Assembly (NCBI GenBank): GCA_947579605.1 | Contig: OX388311.1 | Location: 29,142,951 to 29,206,950 of the forward strand | DNA: 64,000 nt | Direction of reading: 5' to 3' | From: Athripsodes cinereus | Taxonomy: Eukaryota > Arthropoda > Insecta > Trichoptera > Leptoceridae | Part shown: positions 56,301-64,000 of the stretch, in pieces | How the letters are laid out: the number at the start of each line of letters is the position of its first letter | How positions within the stretch are numbered: the first letter of the stretch is position 1 | The notes under the pieces: generated by a model | Told to the model about the DNA's origin: nothing | Seen by the model: the letters and a program-made list of their open reading frames with translations, nothing else | Databases searched by the model: none | Program-made: the position numbers and the translations under genes

Positions 56301-59300
56301 ATAAGATATTTGAGAATGTTTCTTATATTGACTTTCTTGATTCTTATAAAGCACATGTCCATCAAAGACATCTTCTGAATTAATTTAAAATTAGTTAATT
56401 AATTGAGATTCTCAAACTGACATGAAGTGATATTTCAATTCCACAAAGTAAAAATTCTATAATATTATAATGTTGATTTACTGGCAGCATATGGAATCGA
56501 ATTATATCAAAGAAAAAATCAATATTGAGGCACCTAACATAGCACTAAGGAAAAGGATAGAATATTGTCTTATTCTTACTTTGTAATAGTATTGACAGGT
56601 GTCACTAATTTATCTATTAGTTGGTTTGTTGTTAGAGGTGCCGCATTATCTTTGTATTCAATATTCCAAGACTTCAGTAAAGTGTTCAATAAGGGTGTAG
56701 GATCAAGGCCCCAAGTGTCTGCCATTATGTCAAACTGAAAACATATAATAACAATTGATGATGATGACGATGGATGATTTCTTTGATACCGTTTAATAGA
56801 TTATCCATATCTAGGGTGCAGGAAGCTCTATTGGAAGAGTGATGTCTACAGTTTGCTCTTGAATTTTAATGTCTTTGATTGTGTTATGCATGTTTACATT
56901 GATTTACATATTCATTCATAATATATGCCAACAACTCGACAAAGCGAGTATCGTGAGCGCTTCAGTTTCATGGCGGATCTGTCTGTGCTGCATCCACTCT
57001 GTTGTGCCATCTCAGATGGCTAAATAGGCCAATCCGAGACAAGCACACTCTGTCGCATTTGGGACATGGATGTTCTCCCACAGGTGGGCCTTGGTGTCTT
57101 CTGTCATTTGGGGTGTAACTATATATCAATTTTCTCCACTTGGCGCGATCAGTAGCGTCCTGTTCCCAGGTGTGCTGGATATTACTGTCCTTCAAGATGG
57201 TATGAAGGACGTCTTTGTATCGTTTACGTTGGCCACCTTGGTTTCTTCTCCCATGTACGAGCTCCCCAAATAATATGTTTTTTGGGAGTCTATTATTATG
57301 CATACGGATGACATGACCAGACCAACGCATGGTACTTTGTGATACCAATATTCCAACACTGCAACAGTTGGCTCTCCTAAGAACTTCGGCATTCGACACC
57401 TTGTGGAACCACCGTATTTTTAAAATCTGTCTTAGCTGACGTTGTTGTAGTTTCTCCAAGGATTTAATGTGTCTTCTGTATGGGACCCAGGTTTCGCAGC
57501 CATACAATAATGTTGGTGTTATAACCGCTTTATATACAGATGTCTTGGTCTTCGTTGAAAGATGACCATTATCAAAAACTCTTTGCCGTAGTTTCCAGAA
57601 CGAATGTGAGGCTGCTCGTATTCTATTTTGAATTTCATCATCTATATTACATGTATCGTTAATAATGCTGCCCAGATAGTTAAACCTGTTCACCCGTTCT
57701 ATCGGCTGACCATTTGCATTCATAATATTCATCAACGACACCCGCGTTTTGTAGTTTTGTTGTCACTTTCACCCGCTATATGTTGTGAGTAGGCAATGTT
57801 GTGTTGCCATCTTTGTTACATATTGCAGAACACTAGGTATAAACGAAACCGTAATTCTCAGAAACAGTCGGTCTCAGCACATGTTTGATATTTGAACTAA
57901 TAGAAGTGATGAGTGTAATGCAGAATAAATACAATTTGTGAAGTTGTCGATGCAGTACATATTAATTTTAACACGAAATTCCATTTAAATTAGGAGATGA
58001 TACACATTAATAATGCATAAAAACTGAGCTATTTTATTCTGTAATCACGCTCACAAAAACTGAGAATTAAATGATCGATATGAACGGTAACGCATGGCGG
58101 CTGTTACAAAGAGCTTCTGCACAATTGAAGACATAACTAATAATGATTAGGGTAATTTGTCAACATTGCCATATTCGGAAACTTCTGTATCTAGAAAACA
58201 ACACACTAGATATTATGAGAAGCATCCAAGTTCATTTCAGCATTAAGCACCTCTTTTAAAACTTCATACCTTGTTTTTTGTTGAATGTTATGTGTAAGTT
58301 TTATTGCTACTCACTTCTTTTATAGAGCGATGCCCATGTTTATCCAAGAAATTTGTTAATATCGTGTGAACATTGGGGATGTTTGTCTTTAGCCAATCCA
58401 ATACCTCCTCAGGTTTCTGCTTGCTGAAAATTTCTGCTTTGCCAGACTCCTTGATAGCTCGGGAGATATTTTTCAGTGTTTCAGGAATATCCGCCGATAC
58501 TACATCGCTGCATGAAGACAGAATCGTACCAATATCTTGGTAATTCTGTGCAGTAAATTCTGGAAAAAATAAACAGATATAAGCTTATGTAGATTTTGTA
58601 TGGATTAACAGGTAATTCCACTCACAGAATGTGAAATACTATTGCAAACCAGATCTAAAATGATTGGCTCACACACAGTGGCGGATACATATAATGGTGG
58701 GTGTGCGCCCTCCCCTTGCGGGGCCTATTGACAATGTCTTGTATATGTGTATAATCAGTTTAAATAAAATGGCATTGTCTTGTATATGTGTAGCGCCCCC
58801 CCTTGAGTTTTTTCTGCTTGACCAGGGACGAATCATAGGAACTAACCTACAAAAAAATCTGCATTTCATTCAGGAAATACACAGGTTTGCGAAAAAAAAT
58901 ATCCGGGAATTAAATTTCACTATGGACTACACAAAGAAGTGAGCATGATTCTTCTATGGAGAAGGAAAAATTAAATAGTTATCATGTGTCATTGATCATC
59001 TTATGTATTATCATGATTGCTTTCATTTTCTCATTATCATTTCTTCCATCATGGTTAGATGGAAAAAATCACTTCTGAGTGATAATCTCGCCATTGCATA
59101 TCATCTTAGTATTTTAAATTTTGTATTGATTGATAGCACTGTTAAATAATGATGATGTACAAAAAGTATAAAATAAAAATAAATATATAATATAACTTGT
59201 TACATATCTGATGTGGGCTACATAACATTCGAAAAAGGTTGACAGACGAAAAAAAATTATTACAACAATCAAAAGTTATTAGCTTTACCTGTTTCTCTTC

Positions 59301-62300
59301 CAAGCAGAGTTGATAAGAAAACTACTTGAGAACCGGCACTGGCTGCTGTAATAGTTGAATGAAGGTTTGTGATCAAACACAATTTATCATAATCTTTATA
59401 CATTTCCTCTGACATTTCTAAAGCTGTAGAGCATTTGCTGAAATCTATTTTGTAATTTTTACTGATTTCTAAGCACTCCTTTAAATTCTTTTTATTGTTC
59501 CAAAGATTCTGTAAACAAAACATATGACTTAAGAAAAAAAATTGTTTTGAGTAAACACCGCTAGTAGTTTATAGTTTGGGAATCACTGTTATAGATAATA
59601 CAATTTTTTCTTTATTCTTCTATCATCCTTTCACTCCACATGTCCAAACCATCATAAATTATTTACACATACTCTATCCATAATACTCGCAAAAATATAA
59701 AATAAATAATACATAATTAACTTACATGCACCATTTCGAAGATTGACAGAATTTCTTGAAGTTTAGATATGCCCCATCTGTGACAAGCGACAGACAACAT
59801 TCTCTCATCTGTAATAATATGTCCAGCTATTGCTATATCCATTATCTTTGCTGTCACTGATAATTTCTTAGCAGGAAATCGGAGGAATGTCTAAAACATT
59901 TTTTTTAATAAATAAAACACTTAAAATACCATACATTTCTGTCCCAATTTTGTCATTGGAGCATTAACTTGCTAATTCTCCTCTCCGTGGTTTAAAAATT
60001 TATACATTTAAGATGAGTGACATATCCTGTAGCCATATTGAAGAAGTTTTCATACAGATTATTTAAGGAATACAGTGAAACCTTTATCTATCGTTCCTCG
60101 AATAATTGTTTTCCCGTAATTGTCGTTATTTTTTACAGTTCCGAATTAGTTTCATACTAAACACGTAAAAATATATCGCATCCATCGTTTCTCTATATGA
60201 TTTTATCGCATTAACCGTTTAAATTACACAAAAAGTTCGTATGTATGTGTATTAACATTTGAGAGCGAGCGAGAAAGAAAGAACGGTTTGTTGATTCTGT
60301 CGGCTGTCTTTTATACGTCAGTACAATAAAAAAGCAAAAATGATGATGAAAGATTACATACAGTATAAAGTATGATTTTGATCTCCATGCAGCTTTCTTT
60401 TTTATTTTCTTACTATATTTTTTATTTCAACAAATTTATTTATAACTTTGAATGTTATAAATAAATTTGTTGAAACATGTATAATTTTTATAAAACCTAT
60501 ATACTCGTATGTAGGTACATTTGGGTTTACTGGGGTATTACTTTCTAATTCTTCCTAATTCTTTCTGAACTAAAATTCAATTTTATAAATTATTTTAAAT
60601 TAAAATATTTTATAATAATATTTTATTATAATAATTATATATGATTTTTAAGAGTACTTTCTGTGTATTATATATTAAACATTAAAATACATATTAATGT
60701 GATTTTTTCTTTATTTCCGCACTCATTGTTTTCCCGCATCCATAGTTTATTTCAATAGGTCCCTTCAAAAACGATAGATAGAGGTTTCACTGTACTTGCA
60801 TTTAACAGTGCATTCAAATTACAGTTAGTCATCAATTCTATTCCAAATCAAAGAAAAGAGAGACTTAGTCTATAGTGGGGACTCCATAGGATATAAAAAT
60901 TTGTAAGTATACTTTACATTCATGAAATTTAATCCAACGTGGTGATGCGTACATGTCGTAACAAGCAACGGTTTGATTTCGGAGTTTTGCTTTCTTCCGG
61001 TTTGTAAAGCTATTGCATTATCCAGTACATCTAATATTTGACGAGAGAGAAATGATAAAGCACCCGGCATAACCTGAAAACACATTATACATATTTCCAT
61101 TAATATAAAAAAAAACTAACTGCTTAATGTTATAAATGTCTATGGTTGAATAATCTTTGTTTGTGATAAAAGGTGACAGTTTGTGTATGAAAGAGAATGA
61201 AAGAATATGGAATGTTAGAGAGGGTGCCCTAATGTACTGAGAATGGCCAAGCGAAGTTAATCATAATAGGGGTGTGATTTCTGAATTCTAAAAATAAAGA
61301 AATGGAATGTAATGCCTCTTTTTGAATTCCATAAATAAAGCATATAAGGAAATGCTTGTTACATTATCCATACTCAGCTTGTTGAATGTACATAGATAGG
61401 ATATATACATTGCACTATTGGAAATAAAATTCTATTTAATGTTTAATTAAAGGACATCCACTAATTTATGAGTGATCAAAAAAGAAACATATTTAAATAT
61501 GATTGTAATAAAAAAATTACTTTTTAAAAATTAAAACTAACCTCTCCAGTATTAGCAAATGTTGAGATGTCATCATCTGTCATAACAGCAGAATCCTGCT
61601 CATGCATCAGTTCATACTCTGTCCAGGTATTAAGACATGTTATGGGGCGAGCTTGAAGTAAATATATTTTCTCCTGCAACATCAAATGTTATATGACAAT
61701 TCCATCGCAACAATCTTCATAAAAATTGACACTTATTTAATAATGGGAACTAATTATTTGTTCGGCTATTAATCCATTCGTTCGGCAAGAAAAAATCAGC
61801 ATTTAAGCCATTTGCACAGCAAACAATGTTTTCATTGGCAATAAATAAAAAATAAGCGCAGCACTTGTTTTACAAACAAACTTGGTTATATCGGCAAATT
61901 AACAAATTTTAAGGGCTTAATAAATACTCGCACAACAAAATAATTAATTGACCAGCAGAATTGTTATTTGAGCAGCAGAATTATTATTTGACCGGCAGAA
62001 AATATTAGATAAACAATATTTTTCATACACCGATTTACCTTCAGATCCACATGAAGTTTTTGTGATTTCTTACCAAATTATTGATGACTATGAAAATAAT
62101 GCTTTGCTACATTAACGAAATATCTAACTGAAATGTCTAAAAACGCTAGTGTCGTTCATTCTACATACAAGTATTTATTATTTGAACAAGATTAAAAATT
62201 TAACTTTCACAAGTTTAACTAAAATTAGCTCACGGTTTGCTGCTCATTTATTTATTTTGCTGGACAAATAATCATTATCCCGGTCAAATAATAATTTTGC

Positions 62301-63843
62301 CGGTCGATCAAATTTAGAGTTTTACAATATCACATTTTTTTATTTATTTTTATTTATTTATTTATTCTTTACTGTACATTGATAACAAGCAAATTCACAC
62401 AAAAATACATTTCAAACAAAGACAATCATACAATCAATATACAGAGGGCGAGTTTATCGCAGAGGCGCGATTTCTTCCAACTAACCCAAATTATTTGCAA
62501 TATTGCAATATTATTTGCAATAGAAATATAATATTCTCGCTGGGCATAAGTAGCATATCAACATGATATATTTGTCGGCAGAATACATTTTTCTGCTGAA
62601 CATAGCATCAATATTATGCTGATCGTTTAAATTTTTTTTTTTTTTGAAAAAGATATATCTGGGTTTGTTATAAACCCAAATACAACCTTATACACCTTTC
62701 ACACTAAGCTAAAAGCTTGTGCCGTGAAAGGGGAGTTTTGCCGGCACCTGCGATCGAACCACGGACCCCATGTTCTGAAGGGCGAGACTCTACCTCCAGG
62801 CTACCGACAAACTCGATAGCCTAATAATCTTAATTATAGCCTAATAATCTTAAAATGTACAAACACAACAATGATATTATTAAATAATGATTTGAATCTT
62901 ATTGCTGTTACATTTTCTACGAAATAATTTGAATATTTGGGGCGTCTGTCCAATTTAGTTAATGCACATTTTTTTGCACTAGGTGAATCTCTTAATCACT
63001 ATATTTTACAATATTACGTATAGGTGCTCTATAAAGAAATCAACTACGTCCATTTTTGAAATAGTAAGTTATTAACAATCTCCATTGTGTGGTAGGTATA
63101 TATAGGAAAGTATGGGAGTCCTAATTTCTTTTGGGACACCACAGGATAAAATTTAAAACTACCTTCACAATGGCCCATTCGATGTCCCTTGGGGAGCCCC
63201 AAAGAGCTTCTTGTTCCAATCCAATTTTTGCTAAAGTCAGACTTTCTTCTTCAGATATGCTACAGTTCTTAATTTCATCTTCATTCATCTTCAAGGTTTG
63301 TGTCTGATGATCTGTAGAATGATCTAGAACAATTTTTTGACCTTTCTTTCCAATTTCAATACTCTTTATGCTTAATTTATCTCCATCTACATTCACAATT
63401 ATTGTATCAGGCTCAACATGGCCGGAAACAACACTCTGAAAAAGCAATTATCAAAATATAACAGTGTTAACAAAACAATACAAAATGATATGTGGCGGCG
63501 AGTTGTGATTTTTTATTAGTTTACGAAATTTAAGGTTAAGAAATTACAAGTTTAGTTTAGTCTTCGAAACTGTGATGGAAATATTTTATTATTTCTTCAA
63601 GTGCACCCAAAGTTTTGCAACAAAAGTCCCAGGTATTTTAAAGTAATCAGATTAATTAATAAGTAAATAACATGTACAATAATATTGTTCCCTACCTCTC
63701 CCAGACCATAACTAGATGTGATGAGTAGTTCCCTTGGATTACCACTGTTGGGATGTTTGGTGAACATTACTCCAGCTGCCTCAGACTCGACCATCACTTG
63801 GACCACAATGCCCATACCACAGTTCACAACTTGACCATACTGT
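50208..63843 (-). CDS. Bacterial-type PEP synthase / rifampicin phosphotransferase-like protein, 3' twelve exons
   Basis: Exons (minus): 63696-63843, 63163-63435, 61542-61673, 60918-61073, 59726-59890, 59289-59508, 58315-58559, 56580-56734, 55719-55946, 52742-52943, 50977-51094 and 50208-50341. They give about 724 residues in one frame. The first exons are the end of the PPDK_N ATP-binding domain (VESEAAGVMFTKHP, SSYGLGE, GSPRDIEWA, VYLLQARPIT-like YLLQARPITC). The last two form the PEP-utilising mobile domain with the phospho-histidine block ELGGLISHGAVVAREYGLPC. HGHRSIKEFD lies mid-protein. This domain order (ATP-grasp first, swivelling His domain last) fits rifampicin phosphotransferase and PEP synthase relatives that transfer phosphate from ATP through a His; the insect substrate is unknown to me. 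The N-terminus is beyond base 64000. The minus strand has AATAAA shortly after the stop. Confidence 0.88.
50590..50930 (+). repeat. GC-richer repeat-like stretch in an intron
   Basis: AGGACGAGACTCCTGGGCAT, CAGCAGGCACTGGGTAGAAG and AAGATGTCTGGGACCTGAGG resemble the 3' part of a non-LTR element, but no family block is certain. Confidence 0.35.
50977..51094 (-). CDS. PEP-synthase-like gene, phospho-histidine exon
   Basis: TTTTCAG|GTTGAT to ACATG|GTGAGT. Encodes GDILVTHSTDIGWSPYF and ELGGLISH; the last residue is the catalytic His of the PEP-utiliser motif. Confidence 0.94.
51380..51612 (+). mobile_element. Non-LTR retrotransposon 3' end (family A), copy 3
   Basis: Opposite orientation to copies 1 and 2. 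Starts AAGAGTTAGTAATGACTTCT (the last codons, ending TSQCL and stop) and ends TTGAATAAATTGAATTGAAT. Confidence 0.82.
52318..52510 (+). repeat. Dispersed repeat family D copy
   Basis: ACCATCATGGCATTTTAAGT, GGTGGCATACCTCATCGCTG, GATGTTTTACGAATATTTGC and CTTTGCTGGGGGCTCCACGG match blocks at 19985-20175. Confidence 0.6.
52742..52943 (-). CDS. PEP-synthase-like gene, start of the mobile domain
   Basis: TTTTAG|AGCCAA to TCAAAG|GTATGC. SGVVIHGTPVCSGDIVARAC is the beginning of the PEP-utilising swivelling domain. Confidence 0.92.
53083..53262. repeat. Imperfect minisatellite, about 30-bp units
   Basis: ATACACTGGATAAAACATCA and GGATCAATATACACTGG recur about six times with small changes. The block is flanked by similar sequences (GCATCCCAAATTTCAGAACT and GCATCGCAAAATTTCTGAAC). 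Confidence 0.8.
54119..54149 (-). CDS. Nested 66-aa gene, exon 3
   Basis: TTTTCAG|ATTAAA; completes an Ala codon, encodes LKQIRKLGQ and ends TAA (54121-54119). Confidence 0.6.
54119..54830 (-). CDS. Nested three-exon gene for a 66-aa protein of unknown function
   Basis: Exons 54764-54830, 54339-54441 and 54119-54149 (minus) join in one frame: 201 nt, ATG to TAA. Borders are GAAG|GTAGGA, TTTTTAG|ATATAT, AAGGC|GTAAGT and TTTTCAG|ATTAAA. The protein is charged and probably helical, with CAVYKNIHEKQERH, WNLADKTCTVKEVNTFIQ and a basic end LKIKALKQIRKLGQ; no signal peptide or membrane segment. It lies wholly inside an intron of the PEP-synthase-like gene on the same strand. Its second exon cannot belong to that gene, because the host's phase would give a stop. 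The upstream region (about 54840-55040) is GC-richer with CG dinucleotides, as expected of a promoter. The name is unknown to me; it could be a conserved small protein or lineage-specific. Confidence 0.62.
54339..54441 (-). CDS. Nested 66-aa gene, exon 2
   Basis: Completes an Asp codon, then IWNLADKTCTVKEVNTFIQN and SVINHTQQRLKIK; ends GGC|GTAAGT with two bases carried. Confidence 0.65.
54764..54830 (-). CDS. Nested 66-aa gene, exon 1
   Basis: ATG at 54830, the first Met after an in-frame TAA at about 54873; 22 codons plus one base. Encodes MLIDCAVYKNIHEKQERH and LNSE. Confidence 0.6.
54876..54902 (-). promoter_or_regulatory. Upstream ORF of the nested gene (MALIAEAL)
   Basis: ATG at 54902 to TAA at 54876, nine codons, 45 bases before the main ATG. 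If transcribed in the leader it could dampen translation. Confidence 0.4.
55190..55310 (-). mobile_element. LINE 3' end (family B)
   Basis: TAATAATAATAATAAACTTC, then GCAATGGGCGAGTTTATCGC and GATATCTTCCAACTAACCC, the family B order. Confidence 0.7.
55355..55690 (+). pseudogene. LINE reverse-transcriptase C-terminal remnant
   Basis: Broken frames encode VLRRVGMDRELL, SHIMCGEKYHILRLLMTGEI, EGRRGAGRRQ and similar blocks of an RT tail. It is antisense to the PEP-synthase-like gene and ends about 30 bp from the exon at 55719. Confidence 0.75.
55719..55946 (-). CDS. PEP-synthase-like gene, exon before the intron that hosts a nested gene
   Basis: CTTTAAG|GAAAAT to GTCAA|GTGAGT. Encodes KSVCRREASKAALIYAFHQV, LAYRQLEEQMI and LIYMLTPGELERLL, matching family blocks (R..R......ir...R). 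Its two leftover bases fit exactly the exon at 52943. Confidence 0.9.
56580..56734 (-). CDS. PEP-synthase-like gene, central exon
   Basis: TTTTCAG|TTTGAC to ACAAA|GTAAGA, leaving two bases. Encodes FDIMADTWGLDPTPLLNTLL and a helical tail. Confidence 0.9.
56940..57770 (-). mobile_element. 5'-truncated LINE: reverse-transcriptase C-terminus plus C2H2 finger, open frame
   Basis: An open frame of 257 codons (56968-57741) encodes VNRFNYLGSIINDTCNIDDE, ITPTLLYGCETWVPYRRH, STMRWSGHVIRMHNNRLPK, GQRKRYKD and DRAKWRKLIYSY. It finishes with a C-x2-C-x12-H-x3-H finger (CPKCDRVC..FSHLRWH). This tail is typical of one widespread LINE clade. The frame is intact but the element lacks its 5' part. It lies in an intron of the PEP-synthase-like gene, on the same strand. 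Confidence 0.88.
58315..58559 (-). CDS. PEP-synthase-like gene, exon ending HGHRSIKE
   Basis: TTTCCAG|AATTTA to AAAGAA|GTGAGT, 82 codons. Ends FLDKHGHRSIKE; the GHR block is conserved in RPH/PEP-synthase relatives. Confidence 0.9.
58678..58850 (+). repeat. Possible hAT-type fragment
   Basis: Starts CAGTGGCGGATACATA, a common hAT-like terminus. It contains a direct repeat of about 22 bp (TTGTCTTGTATATGTGTA at about 58735 and 58777). No right terminus was identified. Confidence 0.35.
59070..59200 (+). repeat. Diverged LINE 3' end (family B-like)
   Basis: GATAATCTCGCCATTGCATA, GATGTACAAAAAGTATAAAA and TAAAAATAAATA follow the family B order. Confidence 0.45.
59289..59508 (-). CDS. PEP-synthase-like gene, central exon
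   Basis: TTTACAG|AATCTT to AACAG|GTAAAG, leaving one base. Encodes a long helical stretch with SEEMYKDYDKLCLITNLHST. Confidence 0.88.
59726..59890 (-). CDS. PEP-synthase-like gene, central exon
   Basis: TTTTAG|ACATTC to GTGCAT|GTAAGT, 55 codons. Encodes TFLRFPAKKLSVTAKIMDIA and predicted helices; no catalytic motif. Confidence 0.88.
60425..60475. repeat. Perfect 22-bp hairpin in an intron
   Basis: TTTCAACAAATTTATTTATA with AC, loop TTTGAAT, then its exact complement (60454-60475). Very AT-rich; may be the core of a MITE. Confidence 0.9.
60918..61073 (-). CDS. PEP-synthase-like gene, central exon
   Basis: TTTTCAG|GTTATG to ATGAAT|GTAAAG, 52 codons. VMPGALSFLSRQILD is the 'PGAlsPL'-type block that follows PPDK_N in this family. 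Confidence 0.9.
61542..61673 (-). CDS. PEP-synthase-like gene, exon with YLLQARPIT
   Basis: GTTGCAG|GAGAAA to GGAGAG|GTTAGT, 44 codons. Contains IYLLQARPIT, the strictly conserved end of the PPDK_N domain. Confidence 0.93.
61745..62320. mobile_element. Inverted-repeat element with iterated 20-bp motif
   Basis: TTATTTGACCGGCAGAA-type units are tandem at about 61946-62008 and appear inverted at about 62235-62315 (CCGGTCAAATAATAATTTTG). A related TTATTTGTTCGGC block occurs near 61755. Arms built from tandem units resemble Foldback-type elements. Confidence 0.5.
62340..62490 (-). mobile_element. LINE 3' end (family B)
   Basis: TTATTTATTTATTCTTTACT, GTACATTGATAACAAG, then CAGAGGGCGAGTTTATCGCA and TTCTTCCAACTAACCC. 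The same blocks occur at 32030 and 55190. Confidence 0.75.
62655..62815 (-). mobile_element. tRNA-derived SINE, copy 2
   Basis: Matches 29425-29583 on the minus strand: GGTAGCCTGGAGGTAGAGTC, B box GGTTCGATCGC (62750-62760), AAGCTTTTAGCTTAGTGTG and the GGGTTT..AAACCC hairpin. A T-run on the + strand (62629-62644) is its tail. Confidence 0.85.
63163..63435 (-). CDS. PEP-synthase-like gene, PPDK_N exon
   Basis: TTTTCAG|AGTGTT to GTGAAG|GTAGTT, 91 codons, phase 0. Ends in WGSPRDIEWAIVK, the conserved PPDK_N signature with catalytic Asp/Glu. Confidence 0.92.
63696..63843 (-). CDS. PEP-synthase-like gene, first visible exon
   Basis: ATTCCAG|ACAGTA to GGGAGAG|GTAGGG. Encodes GMGIVVQVMVESEAAGVMF, TKHPNSGNP and SSYGLGE, ATP-grasp core motifs of PPDK_N. 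Confidence 0.92.
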
Positions 63844-64000
63844 CTGGAATGAAATATCTAAATTGATATGACAGAGAGCTATCGAACCAAACTCTATGAG
63901 GTCTTTATTTTCAAGAAAAATCAGTATTGAGATTAGATAGTTTATATAAAATAGTCAAGCAAAGTGACCAGTATTCCGATGGAAGTTCTCGGACTTTTAA

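Noticed and set aside
62741..62815. A tRNA gene (also at 29505-29583)
   Set aside because: Only the A- and B-box region is tRNA-like; no full cloverleaf, and a conserved non-tRNA body follows in both copies, so it is a SINE.

Overview
This is AT-rich nuclear DNA from an insect, most likely a moth or butterfly. The evidence is the short spliced exons with GT..AG introns, an insect-type CAH1 carbonic anhydrase, abundant TACCTACC microsatellite-like tracts, and LINE 3' ends of a kind common in Lepidoptera. No database could be searched, so the order is an inference.

Layout. 1-21.9 kb holds no exon I recognise and is a transposon graveyard. Its centrepiece is a 6,985-bp LTR retrotransposon derivative (3794-10778) with two 1,770-bp LTRs that differ at one position I found, a 4-bp target duplication and no coding capacity. 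21.9-26.9 kb (+) holds four coding exons of a cytosolic alpha-carbonic anhydrase (CAH1 type); the exon carrying the start codon was not found. One of its introns carries a 1.9-kb inverted-repeat element whose terminal sequence is amplified into a 57-bp minisatellite. 26.9-33.6 kb is intergenic with LINE and SINE fragments. 33.6-44.0 kb (+) is a 14-exon gene for a protein of about 640 residues with Cys clusters, a Gly/Lys tract and an Ala/Lys helix; I do not recognise it. Its introns are full of DNA transposons, including a clean nested set at 37.5-40.2 kb.

44.8-48.8 kb (-) is a complete six-exon glycosyltransferase-49 gene (beta-1,4-glucuronyltransferase 1-like, 462 aa), convergent with the previous gene. 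50.2 kb to the right edge (-) is a bacterial-type phosphoenolpyruvate synthase / rifampicin-phosphotransferase-like gene; twelve 3' exons (about 724 aa) are visible and the N-terminus lies beyond base 64000. Inside one of its introns, on the same strand, is a separate three-exon gene model for a 66-aa protein with its own upstream ORF. LINE, SINE and MITE copies fill the other introns.

The genes do not form a pathway. CAH1 handles CO2/bicarbonate, the glycosyltransferase acts in the Golgi on glycans, and the PEP-synthase-like protein belongs to a phosphotransfer family. The most unusual content is the transposon architecture, the nested small gene and the unidentified Cys/Gly-Lys protein gene. 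Splice sites and reading phases were checked by hand for every exon given.
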